Below are positions 1 to 5,378 of a stretch of 5,561 nt of DNA, one piece after another (the first letter of the stretch is position 1; every line of letters starts with the position of its first letter). The stretch covers positions 1 through 5,561 of the forward strand of contig JAJBSZ010000063.1 in the NCBI GenBank assembly GCA_020861125.1. The letters run 5' to 3'. The notes under the pieces were generated by a model that was not told the origin of the DNA, ran no database searches, and saw nothing but the letters and a program-made list of their open reading frames with translations. Source of the DNA: Planctomycetota bacterium (lineage in GTDB: Bacteria; Planctomycetota; SZUA-567). The position numbers and the translations under genes are program-made.

Positions 1-392
1 TACATGATGTTCATGCCGATCTGCATGGCCGGACTTTTCTGGAACTTGCCGATGCGGATGAGCGGCAGGGCGCTGTAGGCCATGACGACGGATACCGCCA
101 GCGCCACCAGGTCCCGGAACACCGCCAGGAACGGCGCCGCCCGGGGGATCAGCCCGTCGATTGCGTCGATGCGGACGAAATTCTCCCGGGTGATACCGAT
201 GTTGATGCCCAGGAGCACCATGAGGACAAATAGGTAGCGGGACAACTCTTCCGACCAGGGCAGGCTATAGAAGATGACGTAGCGGGTGAAGGTCTGCAGC
301 AGGATGACGGTGAGGAGACCCAGCAGGGCCACGCCGATCAGCCAGTTGATTGCCGACTGCAGCCGGCGGTGCAGGGCGAACACGGTGCGCAT
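1..392 (-). CDS. dctQ: TRAP transporter small permease subunit (DctQ family), 3' end cut by window edge
   Basis: This encodes the small four-helix membrane subunit of a tripartite ATP-independent periplasmic (TRAP) transporter, which works with a DctM permease and a DctP binding protein in Na+-driven uptake of organic acids. About 130 residues are visible. They show a first hydrophobic helix (residues about 15-41), the family hallmark PWSEELSRYLF (45-55) leading into helix two (52-67), a third helix (about 87-112), and the typical FQKSPAMQIGM segment (117-126) before the expected last helix, which lies off the window. The ATG at 390-392 is chosen because GGAGG (minus strand, 398-402) precedes it by 5 bases. 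It lies 60 bases downstream of dctP, in the usual dctP-dctQ-dctM order. The reading frame is clean. The family call is secure; the substrate is inferred only from neighbours. Confidence 0.93.
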   Translation of the reverse strand, partial: MRTVFALHRRLQSAINWLIGVALLGLLTVILLQTFTRYVIFYSLPWSEELSRYLFVLMVLLGINIGITRENFVRIDAIDGLIPRAAPFLAVFRDLVALAVSVVMAYSALPLIRIGKFQKSPAMQIGMNIM

Positions 393-408
393 GGTTGCCT
401 CCGGATAT

Positions 409-441
409 GCCCGGGGCCGCGCCGGATGGGCGACCCCGGGC
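409..441 (-). repeat. Strong GC hairpin between dctP and dctQ
   Basis: GCCCGGGG (409-416) and CCCCGGGC (434-441) form a perfect 8-base inverted repeat with a 17-base loop; a further CGC/GCG pairing (418-420 with 430-432) can extend it after one mismatch. It starts 12 bases after the dctP stop and is not followed by a T-run, so it does not look like an ordinary intrinsic terminator. Hairpins in this position are known in other binding-protein operons to stabilise the upstream mRNA or reduce read-through, giving more binding protein than permease. That role is inferred here. Confidence 0.7.
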
Positions 442-452
442 GAGAACCTGCC

Positions 453-1424
453 TTAGCGCAAGGCGGCCATTTTTTCCAGGGTGTCGGCAAAACGGCTGCC
501 GTATTTTTCCCGCACCGGCGCCGATTTCTCCACAAAGCCGGTCTTGTCCGGGGTGGTCACCACCATGCCTTTGCCGGTGAGCGTTTCCACGGCTTCGGCG
601 TCCATCTTACGGCTGAGCTCACGCTCATACAGGCCGATCTCGTCGACGCATTCCTGGATGACGCGCTGGTCCTCGGGCGACAGGGCCGCCCAGCGGGCCG
701 GGCTCATGATGATGAAAACGGTGGCGTAGCAGTGTTCGGTGATGGCCAGATGCTTGTTGACCTCGACCACGTTGTTCTTGTCAATGACGGTGGTGGGGTT
801 CTCCTGGCCGTCAATGGCCCCTTGCTGCATGGCGGTATAGGCATCGCCCCAGGCCATGGGCACCGGGTCGGCGCCGAGGGCGCGCCACAGGTCCTGGTGG
901 ATCTGGTTTTCCATGACCCGGATGCGCAGGCCGGCGACGTCGTCCACCGAATTGACGTCGCGTCGCGAATTGGTCAGGTTGCGGAACCCGGATTCCCAGA
1001 TGGCCAACCCCTTGATGCCGACGTTGTCGAGACGGGCGAGAAAGTCCTTACCGATTTCTCCGAGAAAGATCCGGTCGGCGTGGTCGTAGTCCTGGATCAC
1101 ATAGGGCAGGTCCACGGCGGAGATTTCCTGGACGAAGTTGCCGAGCACCGATTGGTTGACGACGGCGATGTCCAGGTTGCCGAGCTGGACGCCCTCGACA
1201 TTGTCGCGTTCGCCGCCGAGCTGGGCGTTGTGGAAGGTATTGATCACGATGCGGCCGTCGCTCCGTTCCGCCACCAGTTCGGCGAAGCGGTCCATGGACT
1301 GGCCGATGGCCCCGTCGGCGGCGGACACCTGGCTCATGCGGAGTTCCTGGCCGGCCTGGCCGCGGGCGGCCGTGAAGGCGACGGCAACCACCACCGCCAG
1401 CGTGACGCGTTTCGCAAAGAACAT
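453..1424 (-). CDS. dctP: TRAP transporter periplasmic solute-binding protein (DctP family)
   Basis: This is the periplasmic receptor of the TRAP system; it captures a carboxylated substrate and delivers it to DctQM. It has 323 residues, within the normal family size. The N-terminus is a Sec signal peptide: FAKR, then a hydrophobic stretch (residues 7-20) and a likely cleavage site near AARGQA (19-24). Family signatures include FHNAQLGGERD (64-73), GFRNLTNSRR (146-155), GLRIRV (165-170), where the second Arg (169) is the expected carboxylate-binding residue, and AIDGQENP (203-210). The start at 1422-1424 is chosen because AAAGGAG lies 6 bases upstream. An in-frame ATG six codons earlier would put that ribosome site inside the gene. 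The gene follows the dehydratase by 58 bases and precedes dctQ by 60. Substrate is probably a hexonate or uronate, judged from the adjacent dehydratase only. Confidence 0.95.
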   Translation of the reverse strand: MFFAKRVTLAVVVAVAFTAARGQAGQELRMSQVSAADGAIGQSMDRFAELVAERSDGRIVINTFHNAQLGGERDNVEGVQLGNLDIAVVNQSVLGNFVQEISAVDLPYVIQDYDHADRIFLGEIGKDFLARLDNVGIKGLAIWESGFRNLTNSRRDVNSVDDVAGLRIRVMENQIHQDLWRALGADPVPMAWGDAYTAMQQGAIDGQENPTTVIDKNNVVEVNKHLAITEHCYATVFIIMSPARWAALSPEDQRVIQECVDEIGLYERELSRKMDAEAVETLTGKGMVVTTPDKTGFVEKSAPVREKYGSRFADTLEKMAALR

Positions 1425-1450
1425 TCCATTCTCCTTTATCATGCGGATAG

Positions 1451-1464
1451 CCGGAAAATTCCGG
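1451..1464 (-). repeat. Short inverted repeat between the dehydratase gene and dctP
   Basis: CCGGAA (1451-1456) and TTCCGG (1459-1464) are complementary, separated by AA. As RNA this would fold as a 5-base stem with a 4-base loop. It sits in the 58-base gap, 18 bases after the upstream stop codon and about 13 bases before the dctP ribosome site. No T-run follows on the minus strand, so termination is unlikely. It could be an RNA processing or stability element, or a protein site. It does not resemble the CTTG/CAAG operators upstream of the regulator. Confidence 0.4.
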
Positions 1465-1482
1465 ACGGACGATGAACAGGCG

Positions 1483-2730
1483 TCACGGCGTTTGCAGGGT
1501 GCCGTCGGTGAGACGGGTGCGGGTCCAGGTGGTGACGGTGTTTTCGCAGGGGTATTTGGCCGCTTCGGCCTCGTTGCAATCCACCCCGAGGCCGGGCCGG
1601 TCGTTGGGGTAGACGTAGCCGTCCCGGAACTCGGGCAGCCCCGGGAAAACGTCCAGCAGGGCCTCGCGCGGTCCCTTGAGCTCCTGGATGACGAAGTTGG
1701 GCGGCTCGGTTCCGGACCACTCCTGCAGGCCAAAATTCTGGGCGGTGATGTCCAGGTGGATGTTGGCGGCATGAGCCAGGGGCGACATGTCGCCCGGGCC
1801 GTGCCAGGCGGTGCGGACCCCGAACTGTTCGGCGAAGAGCTGCAGCTTGCGGGTCGGCGTGATGCCGCCGATCTGGCTTTGGTGCACGCGGATAAAGTCG
1901 ATCAACCCGTCGGCGATGATCTGGCGCCATTCGTAGGGATGGTTGAACAGTTCGCCCTGGGCGATGGGGGTGGAGACCTTCTGCCGCAACTCGCGCAGGT
2001 ACTCGTGCCGCTCGAGGGGAATCGCCTCCTCGAGGAAAAACAGCCGGAACGGCTCCAACTGTTCCGCGAACAGGATGCCGTCGCGGGGATGTAATCGCTC
2101 GTGGACGTCATGGCAGAATTCCACCTCGTAGCCGAAGCGGGCGCGGAGATCTTCCAGCAGCCTGACGGTATCCCGCATGTAGGCCCGGCCGTTCAGATAG
2201 ACGCCGGGCGGCGAGCCGGCGGGGGCACTGGCGGGCGCCGGAGCGAGGCCGCCGCCGCCATAGCCGCCGCACTGCACCCGGACATGGGTGATGCCCTGGG
2301 CCAGGTAGCGCTCGACATTATCGCCGATCTCCTGGGCGTCGCGGCCGTCGGCATGGCGGTAGATGGGAACGCCTTCCCGCACCTTGCCGCCAAGGAGATC
2401 GTAGACGGGCATGCCGGCCAGTTTGCCCTTGATGTCCCACAGGGCCATGTCGACACCGGAAATTGCGTTGTTTTCGATGGGGCCGTTGCGCCAGTAGGCG
2501 TTGTAATGCATCAGGTGCCAAATCTGCTCGATGTTGGCCACCGGCTGGCCCACCAGGAGCGGCCGCAGATATTCCTCCACCACCAGCTTCACCGCCAGGT
2601 GGCGGTAGGCAAAGGTGGCGCAGCCCAAACCGTAGAGACCGGGCTCGCTCGTTTCGACCTTCACCACCACCAGGTTGATACCCTCCGGGGCGGTGCAGAT
2701 CACCCTGAGGTCGCGGATTGTCACAGGCAT
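1483..2730 (-). CDS. Enolase-superfamily sugar-acid dehydratase, D-mannonate dehydratase (ManD/RspA-like) subgroup
   Basis: Members of this subgroup remove water from D-mannonate or D-gluconate to give 2-keto-3-deoxygluconate in the cytoplasm; some related proteins are weak or inactive. The protein has 415 residues. The N-terminal capping domain includes NAYWRNGPIENNAISGVDMALWDIKGK (77-103). The TIM-barrel ligands are visible: Asp208 and His210 (HDVH), Glu234 (FFLEE), Glu260 (QGE), His310 and Asp314 (WHGPGD), and Glu337 (LQEW). Departures from RspA are a shorter Gly/Ala/Pro-rich loop after Arg151 (155-176), an extra segment at about 341-352 and a C-terminus ending DGTLQTP without the usual final Trp. 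The start at 2728-2730 has AAGGAG 6 bases upstream; the frame extends further back but has no recognisable family sequence there. The gene lies between regulator and TRAP genes. The superfamily call is firm, the exact substrate uncertain, so no symbol is given. Confidence 0.88.
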   Translation of the reverse strand: MPVTIRDLRVICTAPEGINLVVVKVETSEPGLYGLGCATFAYRHLAVKLVVEEYLRPLLVGQPVANIEQIWHLMHYNAYWRNGPIENNAISGVDMALWDIKGKLAGMPVYDLLGGKVREGVPIYRHADGRDAQEIGDNVERYLAQGITHVRVQCGGYGGGGLAPAPASAPAGSPPGVYLNGRAYMRDTVRLLEDLRARFGYEVEFCHDVHERLHPRDGILFAEQLEPFRLFFLEEAIPLERHEYLRELRQKVSTPIAQGELFNHPYEWRQIIADGLIDFIRVHQSQIGGITPTRKLQLFAEQFGVRTAWHGPGDMSPLAHAANIHLDITAQNFGLQEWSGTEPPNFVIQELKGPREALLDVFPGLPEFRDGYVYPNDRPGLGVDCNEAEAAKYPCENTVTTWTRTRLTDGTLQTP

Positions 2731-2746
2731 CGAGAACTCCTTCTCG
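2731..2746 (-). promoter_or_regulatory. Hairpin presenting the dehydratase Shine-Dalgarno in its loop
   Basis: On the plus strand CGAGAA (2731-2736) and TTCTCG (2741-2746) are perfectly complementary around CTCC. In the mRNA this gives CGAGAA-GGAG-TTCTCG, with the GGAG ribosome site as the tetraloop and the 3' arm touching the ATG. The structure could limit or modulate initiation. It could also be chance, since only 6 base pairs are involved. Confidence 0.45.
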
Positions 2747-2785
2747 CAGTGGACCGGTAGTATGGGCGCACGGTACGACGGATCA

Positions 2786-2806
2786 GCCGCCAGCCGGCGC
2801 GGCGGC
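2786..2806 (-). repeat. GC-rich inverted repeat just downstream of the regulator gene
   Basis: GCCGCC (2786-2791) and GGCGGC (2801-2806) are complementary across a 9-base loop that itself contains the palindrome GCCGGC. It begins 8 bases after the regulator stop codon, in the 84-base gap before the dehydratase. There is no T-run after it on the minus strand, so it is more likely a partial attenuator or mRNA end-stabilising stem than a full terminator. I see no convincing separate promoter in this gap. Confidence 0.4.
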
Positions 2807-2814
2807 AAGAGGCG

Positions 2815-3543
2815 TTACGGATTTCGCCGGTCCGTTTCCGGCCGGTCGGCAACGGCCGATCGGTCAGCCGTCGGCCGAAGCTGCTCGAGCGCTTGTTCCA
2901 GATGCTCGGCCATGAGTTTCCGCGCCCGTTTCGAGTCGCGGCTTTCGAACGCTTTCAGGATCAAGGAATGGTAGTACACGCCGTCCTTGAATCCGAACAG
3001 GGTGTTGATGCGTTGGTGGTCCTGGATGGTGGCGCTGAACACATCCCGGAGGCTCTTTTCCAGGAGCGGATTGCCGGAGGCACGGCTGATCGCCATGTGG
3101 AAGCGGATGTCGTTGCGGACGAATTCCTCGGAATTGCCGATACTGGACACCATGCCGTCCAGCAGGCGGCGCAGTTCGGCCAGGCAGGCGTCGTCCCCCT
3201 TGGCCGCCGCCAGCCGGCAGCATTCCGGTTCGACGATGACGCGGAATTCCAGGACGGTTTCGATATCCTGGCACTCCTTTTCCCCGACCATGTCGATGCC
3301 GCGACCCATGGCCCGGACGTCGGTGGAGGTGATGAAGGTGCCCTTGCCGTGGTGGCTTTCCATGACGCCGAGGGCAATAAACTGCTGGATCGCCAGACGG
3401 ATGCTCGCCCGGCTGACCCCCAGTTCCCGGGTAAGCTGATTTTCCGACGGAATCTTGTCGCCGACCTTCCACACGCCGTCGGCAATGCTGCCGCGCAACC
3501 GGTCGATGACCTGCTGCGCAACGGTAAGTTTGGTGACCGTCAT
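2815..3543 (-). CDS. GntR-family transcriptional regulator, FadR subfamily (FCD domain)
   Basis: This is a DNA-binding regulator of the operon, probably a repressor relieved by a sugar-acid ligand. It has 242 residues. An N-terminal winged helix-turn-helix (about 8-75) has the family signature KIPSENQLTRELGVSRASIRLAI (30-52) and the wing GKGTF (66-70). The C-terminal FCD ligand domain (about 94-222) keeps the metal-binding set: Asp145 and His149 (NDIRFH), His192 (YYHSLI) and His214 (AEHLEQ). The tail after 222 is short, charged and probably disordered. The start at 3541-3543 is the first ATG before the conserved domain; its ribosome site GGAAGG is somewhat distant (about 10 bases). Three operator-like palindromes and a good promoter lie directly upstream, which suggests autoregulation. 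Co-directional dehydratase and TRAP genes are its likely targets. Confidence 0.93.
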   Translation of the reverse strand: MTVTKLTVAQQVIDRLRGSIADGVWKVGDKIPSENQLTRELGVSRASIRLAIQQFIALGVMESHHGKGTFITSTDVRAMGRGIDMVGEKECQDIETVLEFRVIVEPECCRLAAAKGDDACLAELRRLLDGMVSSIGNSEEFVRNDIRFHMAISRASGNPLLEKSLRDVFSATIQDHQRINTLFGFKDGVYYHSLILKAFESRDSKRARKLMAEHLEQALEQLRPTADRSAVADRPETDRRNP

Positions 3544-3558
3544 GGCAGTGGCCCTTCC

Positions 3559-3575
3559 AACTTGACTGACAAGAT
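3559..3575. promoter_or_regulatory. Operator-like inverted repeat, site 1 (at predicted transcription start)
   Basis: AACTTGACTGACAAGAT has arms CTTG and CAAG around five bases. It carries one half of the FadR-subfamily consensus TNGTNNNACNA intact (ACAA side) and has one mismatch on the other. Read on the minus strand its 13-base core shares 11 positions with site 2. It begins at the predicted start of transcription of the regulator gene, where a bound repressor would block initiation. Confidence 0.7.
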
Positions 3576-3581
3576 ACCGGC

Positions 3582-3609
3582 ACTATACCCCCGATAACTT
3601 GTATGTCAA
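3582..3609 (-). promoter_or_regulatory. Sigma70-type promoter for the regulator-dehydratase-TRAP operon
   Basis: On the minus strand a perfect -35 TTGACA (3604-3609) is separated by 16 bases from the -10 TATAGT (3582-3587, five of six consensus bases). The start of transcription would fall near 3575, giving a leader of about 30 bases before the regulator ATG. The -35 lies inside operator site 2, and the predicted start abuts site 1. A weaker overlapping candidate, TTGACG at 3632-3637 with TAAAAC at 3610-3615, is possible but much less convincing. Confidence 0.75.
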
Positions 3610-3612
3610 GTT
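3596..3612. promoter_or_regulatory. Operator-like inverted repeat, site 2 (over the -35)
   Basis: AACTTGTATGTCAAGTT has perfect 6-base arms (AACTTG, CAAGTT) around TATGT. It matches TNGTNNNACNA at all but one position. Its centre (3604) is 37 bases from site 1 and 81 from site 3. The promoter -35 TTGACA lies within the repeat, so binding would exclude RNA polymerase. Confidence 0.78.
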
Positions 3613-3652
3613 TTAAAACGGAGATTATTTGCGTCAAAACCTGGAAATGTCG

Positions 3653-3666
3653 CGCGCGTTCGCGCG
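3653..3666. repeat. CG-alternating inverted repeat in the folP-regulator gap
   Basis: CGCGC (3653-3657) and GCGCG (3662-3666) flank GTTC; the overlapping TTCGCGCGAA (3659-3668) is also a perfect palindrome. It lies between operator sites 2 and 3. On the minus strand it could form a short stem downstream of folP, but no T-run follows, so a terminator role is doubtful. The alternating CG run may simply reflect base composition. Confidence 0.3.
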
Positions 3667-3676
3667 AAATTACCGC

Positions 3677-3693
3677 AACTTGTTGAACAAGTT
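3677..3693. promoter_or_regulatory. Operator-like perfect palindrome, site 3 (distal)
   Basis: AACTTGTTGAACAAGTT is a perfect inverted repeat with 8-base arms about a single central G, and it fits TNGTNNNACNA exactly, making it the best of the three sites. Its centre (3685) is about 110 bases upstream of the predicted start of transcription and 118 from site 1. I see no second promoter beside it, so a remote auxiliary operator used for looping or cooperative binding is the simplest reading. Confidence 0.75.
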
Positions 3694-3768
3694 TGGTGAT
3701 AAACCGTTTCCCCATGATTTCGGATCGGACGGTCCCCCGGGGGGAGCGCCGGTGGTGCAGGACGGGTG

Positions 3769-4641
3769 TTATTCCCGGTGGATGGCGTCGGCCATGGCCA
3801 CCGCCCGGGCTGTGGCGTGGACGTCGTGGACCCGGACCATCGCTGCGCCGTTCATGGCGGCGATGACCGCCAGGGCGACGCTGGCCTCCAACCGCTGATC
3901 CACCGCCAGGCCGAGGGCGTCGTGAATCATCCGCTTGCGGCTCAGGCCGGCCAGCACCGGGAAGCCGGTCGCGGTGAGGGCGTCCAGATGGCGGAGGAGT
4001 TCTCGGTTGTGGTGGTAGGTTTTGCCGAAGCCGAAGCCGGGGTCCAGCCAGATGTGGCCTCGGGGGATGCCCCGCCGTTCCGCCCATGCCGCCCGCTCCA
4101 GCAGGAAGTGCCGCACCTCGGTTACCACCGACCGGTAGGCGGGGGCGGCCTGCATCACCGCCGGCGCGGCCGGCATGTGCATGAGGATCACGTGGGCCCC
4201 CGATCCGGCCGCCAGGTCCGCCATGGCGGTGGCGTGGCGGTCGGCCTCGGTCCAGCCGCCGCGGAGGGCGGTGATATCGTTGATGATGTCCGCCCCTTGA
4301 TCCAGGGCGTGGGCGGCGGTTTCCGGATGGTAGGTGTCGACAGAAAGCGGGGCGTCGCTCACCGCCCGGATCCGCGCCACCGTGTCCCCCAGGCGGGCGA
4401 TCTCTTCCGCCGGGGTCAGGACGGTGGCGCCCGGCCGCGAGCTCTCTGCGCCCAGGTCGACGAGGTCGGCGCCCGCCGCCAACTGTGCCAGCGCCCGCTC
4501 CGCCGCCCCCGCCGGGTTGGGAAGGGGCTGACCGCCGCCGGAGAAGGAGTCGGGCGTCAGGTTGACAATGCCCATGATCAGCGTCTTATGGCGCGGCAGA
4601 GGCCGTCCCTGGCGGAAGTGCCAGTGGCTGGAATCAGTCAT
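3769..4641 (-). CDS. folP: Dihydropteroate synthase
   Basis: This enzyme joins p-aminobenzoate to 6-hydroxymethyl-7,8-dihydropterin diphosphate in cytoplasmic folate synthesis, and is the target of sulfonamides. The protein has 290 residues, close to the family norm. The TIM-barrel motifs appear in order: GIVNLTPDSFSGGG (24-37), LGAESSRPGA (63-72), SVDTYHPETA (100-109), NDI (121-123), HMPAAPAVMQ (155-164), LDPGFGFGKTYHHN (199-212), GLSRKRMI (232-239) and RVHDV (270-274). Active-site residues Asn27, Asp102, Asn121, Asp200, Lys207, Arg235 and Arg270 are kept. Phe33 and Pro70, at positions where changes often give sulfonamide resistance, are the usual residues. The ATG at 4639-4641 overlaps the stop of the upstream TatD gene (ATGA). 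A longer frame upstream exists but runs through tatD. No clear intrinsic terminator follows. Confidence 0.96.
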   Translation of the reverse strand: MTDSSHWHFRQGRPLPRHKTLIMGIVNLTPDSFSGGGQPLPNPAGAAERALAQLAAGADLVDLGAESSRPGATVLTPAEEIARLGDTVARIRAVSDAPLSVDTYHPETAAHALDQGADIINDITALRGGWTEADRHATAMADLAAGSGAHVILMHMPAAPAVMQAAPAYRSVVTEVRHFLLERAAWAERRGIPRGHIWLDPGFGFGKTYHHNRELLRHLDALTATGFPVLAGLSRKRMIHDALGLAVDQRLEASVALAVIAAMNGAAMVRVHDVHATARAVAMADAIHRE

Positions 4642-5378
4642 GGCCTGAAAACCCTCCGGGATGTGGCGGCGATGGTTTCGGCTAGTTCGGCCGGTGGACA
4701 GCCCCGCGCCGCCGCCAGCCACACGAGGGCCGCCTCCACCTCTTCCCGGGCGTCATGACCGGGAACGAGAAAGGCGTCCGACTCCAGCAACAGGCGATCC
4801 GCCGGCAACAGGGCTGCCCGCCGCCGGGCTCGGGGCGAATCGTGGCGGAAGGCATGTGGTCCCACCGTGAACAGCGCCCCCCGTTCCGCCAGCGCCTGGA
4901 TATACTGGTCCGGCCCGGCAAAGGCGTGGACGATCACCGGACTGCCGGCGGGAAGCCCTGCCGCGTCCAGATCCGCCACAAAAGAATCCCAGGCCTTGAC
5001 GCAGTGGCAATTGACCCCTCGTCCGGTCTGGCGGGCGAGGCGGAGTTGGTGCCGGAATGCCTCCCGCTGTTCCGGCAGTGGCGCGACGGCGGTTTTGGCG
5101 CCGTCCAGGCCGATTTCACCCACCCAGGCGCCGGGATCGGCTGCCAGCGCCGCCGCCAGGGTCAGGGGCCACCCCGCGTCGGCCCGAGCGACGTACCAGG
5201 GGTGCAGGCCGTAAGCGGCGGTGGTGCCGGGCCAATTCCCGGCGGCGGTGCGGATGCCCTCCCAATCCTCCGGCGCGGTGCCGCAGAGAAGCCTACCGGC
5301 GAGGGACCTAGGCGGGGCGGCAACCGGCACCGGTCGGGCATCGGCGGCCAGATGACAATGGGCGTCGTACAGCGCTAT
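4638..5378 (-). CDS. TatD-family metal-dependent hydrolase, apparent ATA start
   Basis: TatD proteins are cytoplasmic TIM-barrel metallohydrolases, several with DNase activity. From the proposed start the protein is 246 residues, slightly short for the family. All expected metal ligands are present: His7 and His9 (DAHCHL), Glu88 (VGEIGLD), His125 (VNCHC), His151 (VIVHAFAGP) and Asp201 (LLESDAF). The frame contains no ATG, GTG or TTG upstream of the HxH motif. The first GTG (5328-5330) would delete it. An ATA at 5376-5378 has GGAGGA (5385-5390) 6 bases upstream and gives the family-like start M-ALYDAHCHL, so I place the start there; a base error or a weak CTG start two codons later are alternatives. 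The ATA overlaps the TAG of the preceding gene; the stop overlaps the folP ATG. Confidence 0.85.
   Translation of the reverse strand: MALYDAHCHLAADARPVPVAAPPRSLAGRLLCGTAPEDWEGIRTAAGNWPGTTAAYGLHPWYVARADAGWPLTLAAALAADPGAWVGEIGLDGAKTAVAPLPEQREAFRHQLRLARQTGRGVNCHCVKAWDSFVADLDAAGLPAGSPVIVHAFAGPDQYIQALAERGALFTVGPHAFRHDSPRARRRAALLPADRLLLESDAFLVPGHDAREEVEAALVWLAAARGCPPAELAETIAATSRRVFRP

Noticed and set aside
774..800. CTTGTCAATGACG inside dctP as a fourth operator
   Set aside because: It lacks the CAAG second half-site, lies in coding sequence and does not fit TNGTNNNACNA symmetry.
369..1475. A 368-residue open frame on the plus strand opposite dctP
   Set aside because: It is antisense to a clear DctP protein with signal peptide and family motifs. 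Long mirrored frames are expected in GC-rich coding DNA and its translation shows no recognisable domain.
1425..1772. Upstream extension of the dctP frame
   Set aside because: It would remove the signal peptide from the N-terminus, overlap the dehydratase gene and skip the well-placed AAAGGAG before 1424.
2731..2808. N-terminal extension of the dehydratase
   Set aside because: The added residues have no family similarity, and AAGGAG sits properly before the ATG at 2728-2730.
3733..3745. C-run/G-run palindrome downstream of folP as an intrinsic terminator
   Set aside because: TCCCC and GGGGA could pair, but the loop is minimal and no T-run follows on the minus strand.
2864..4087. A 407-residue minus-strand open frame crossing the regulator, the promoter gap and folP
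   Set aside because: It is out of frame with both real genes, runs through the promoter and operators, and its translation is low-complexity Arg/Pro/Gly-rich.
3766..4758. A 330-residue plus-strand open frame opposite folP
   Set aside because: folP on the other strand has every catalytic motif in order; the antisense product has none and is typical GC-driven shadow sequence.
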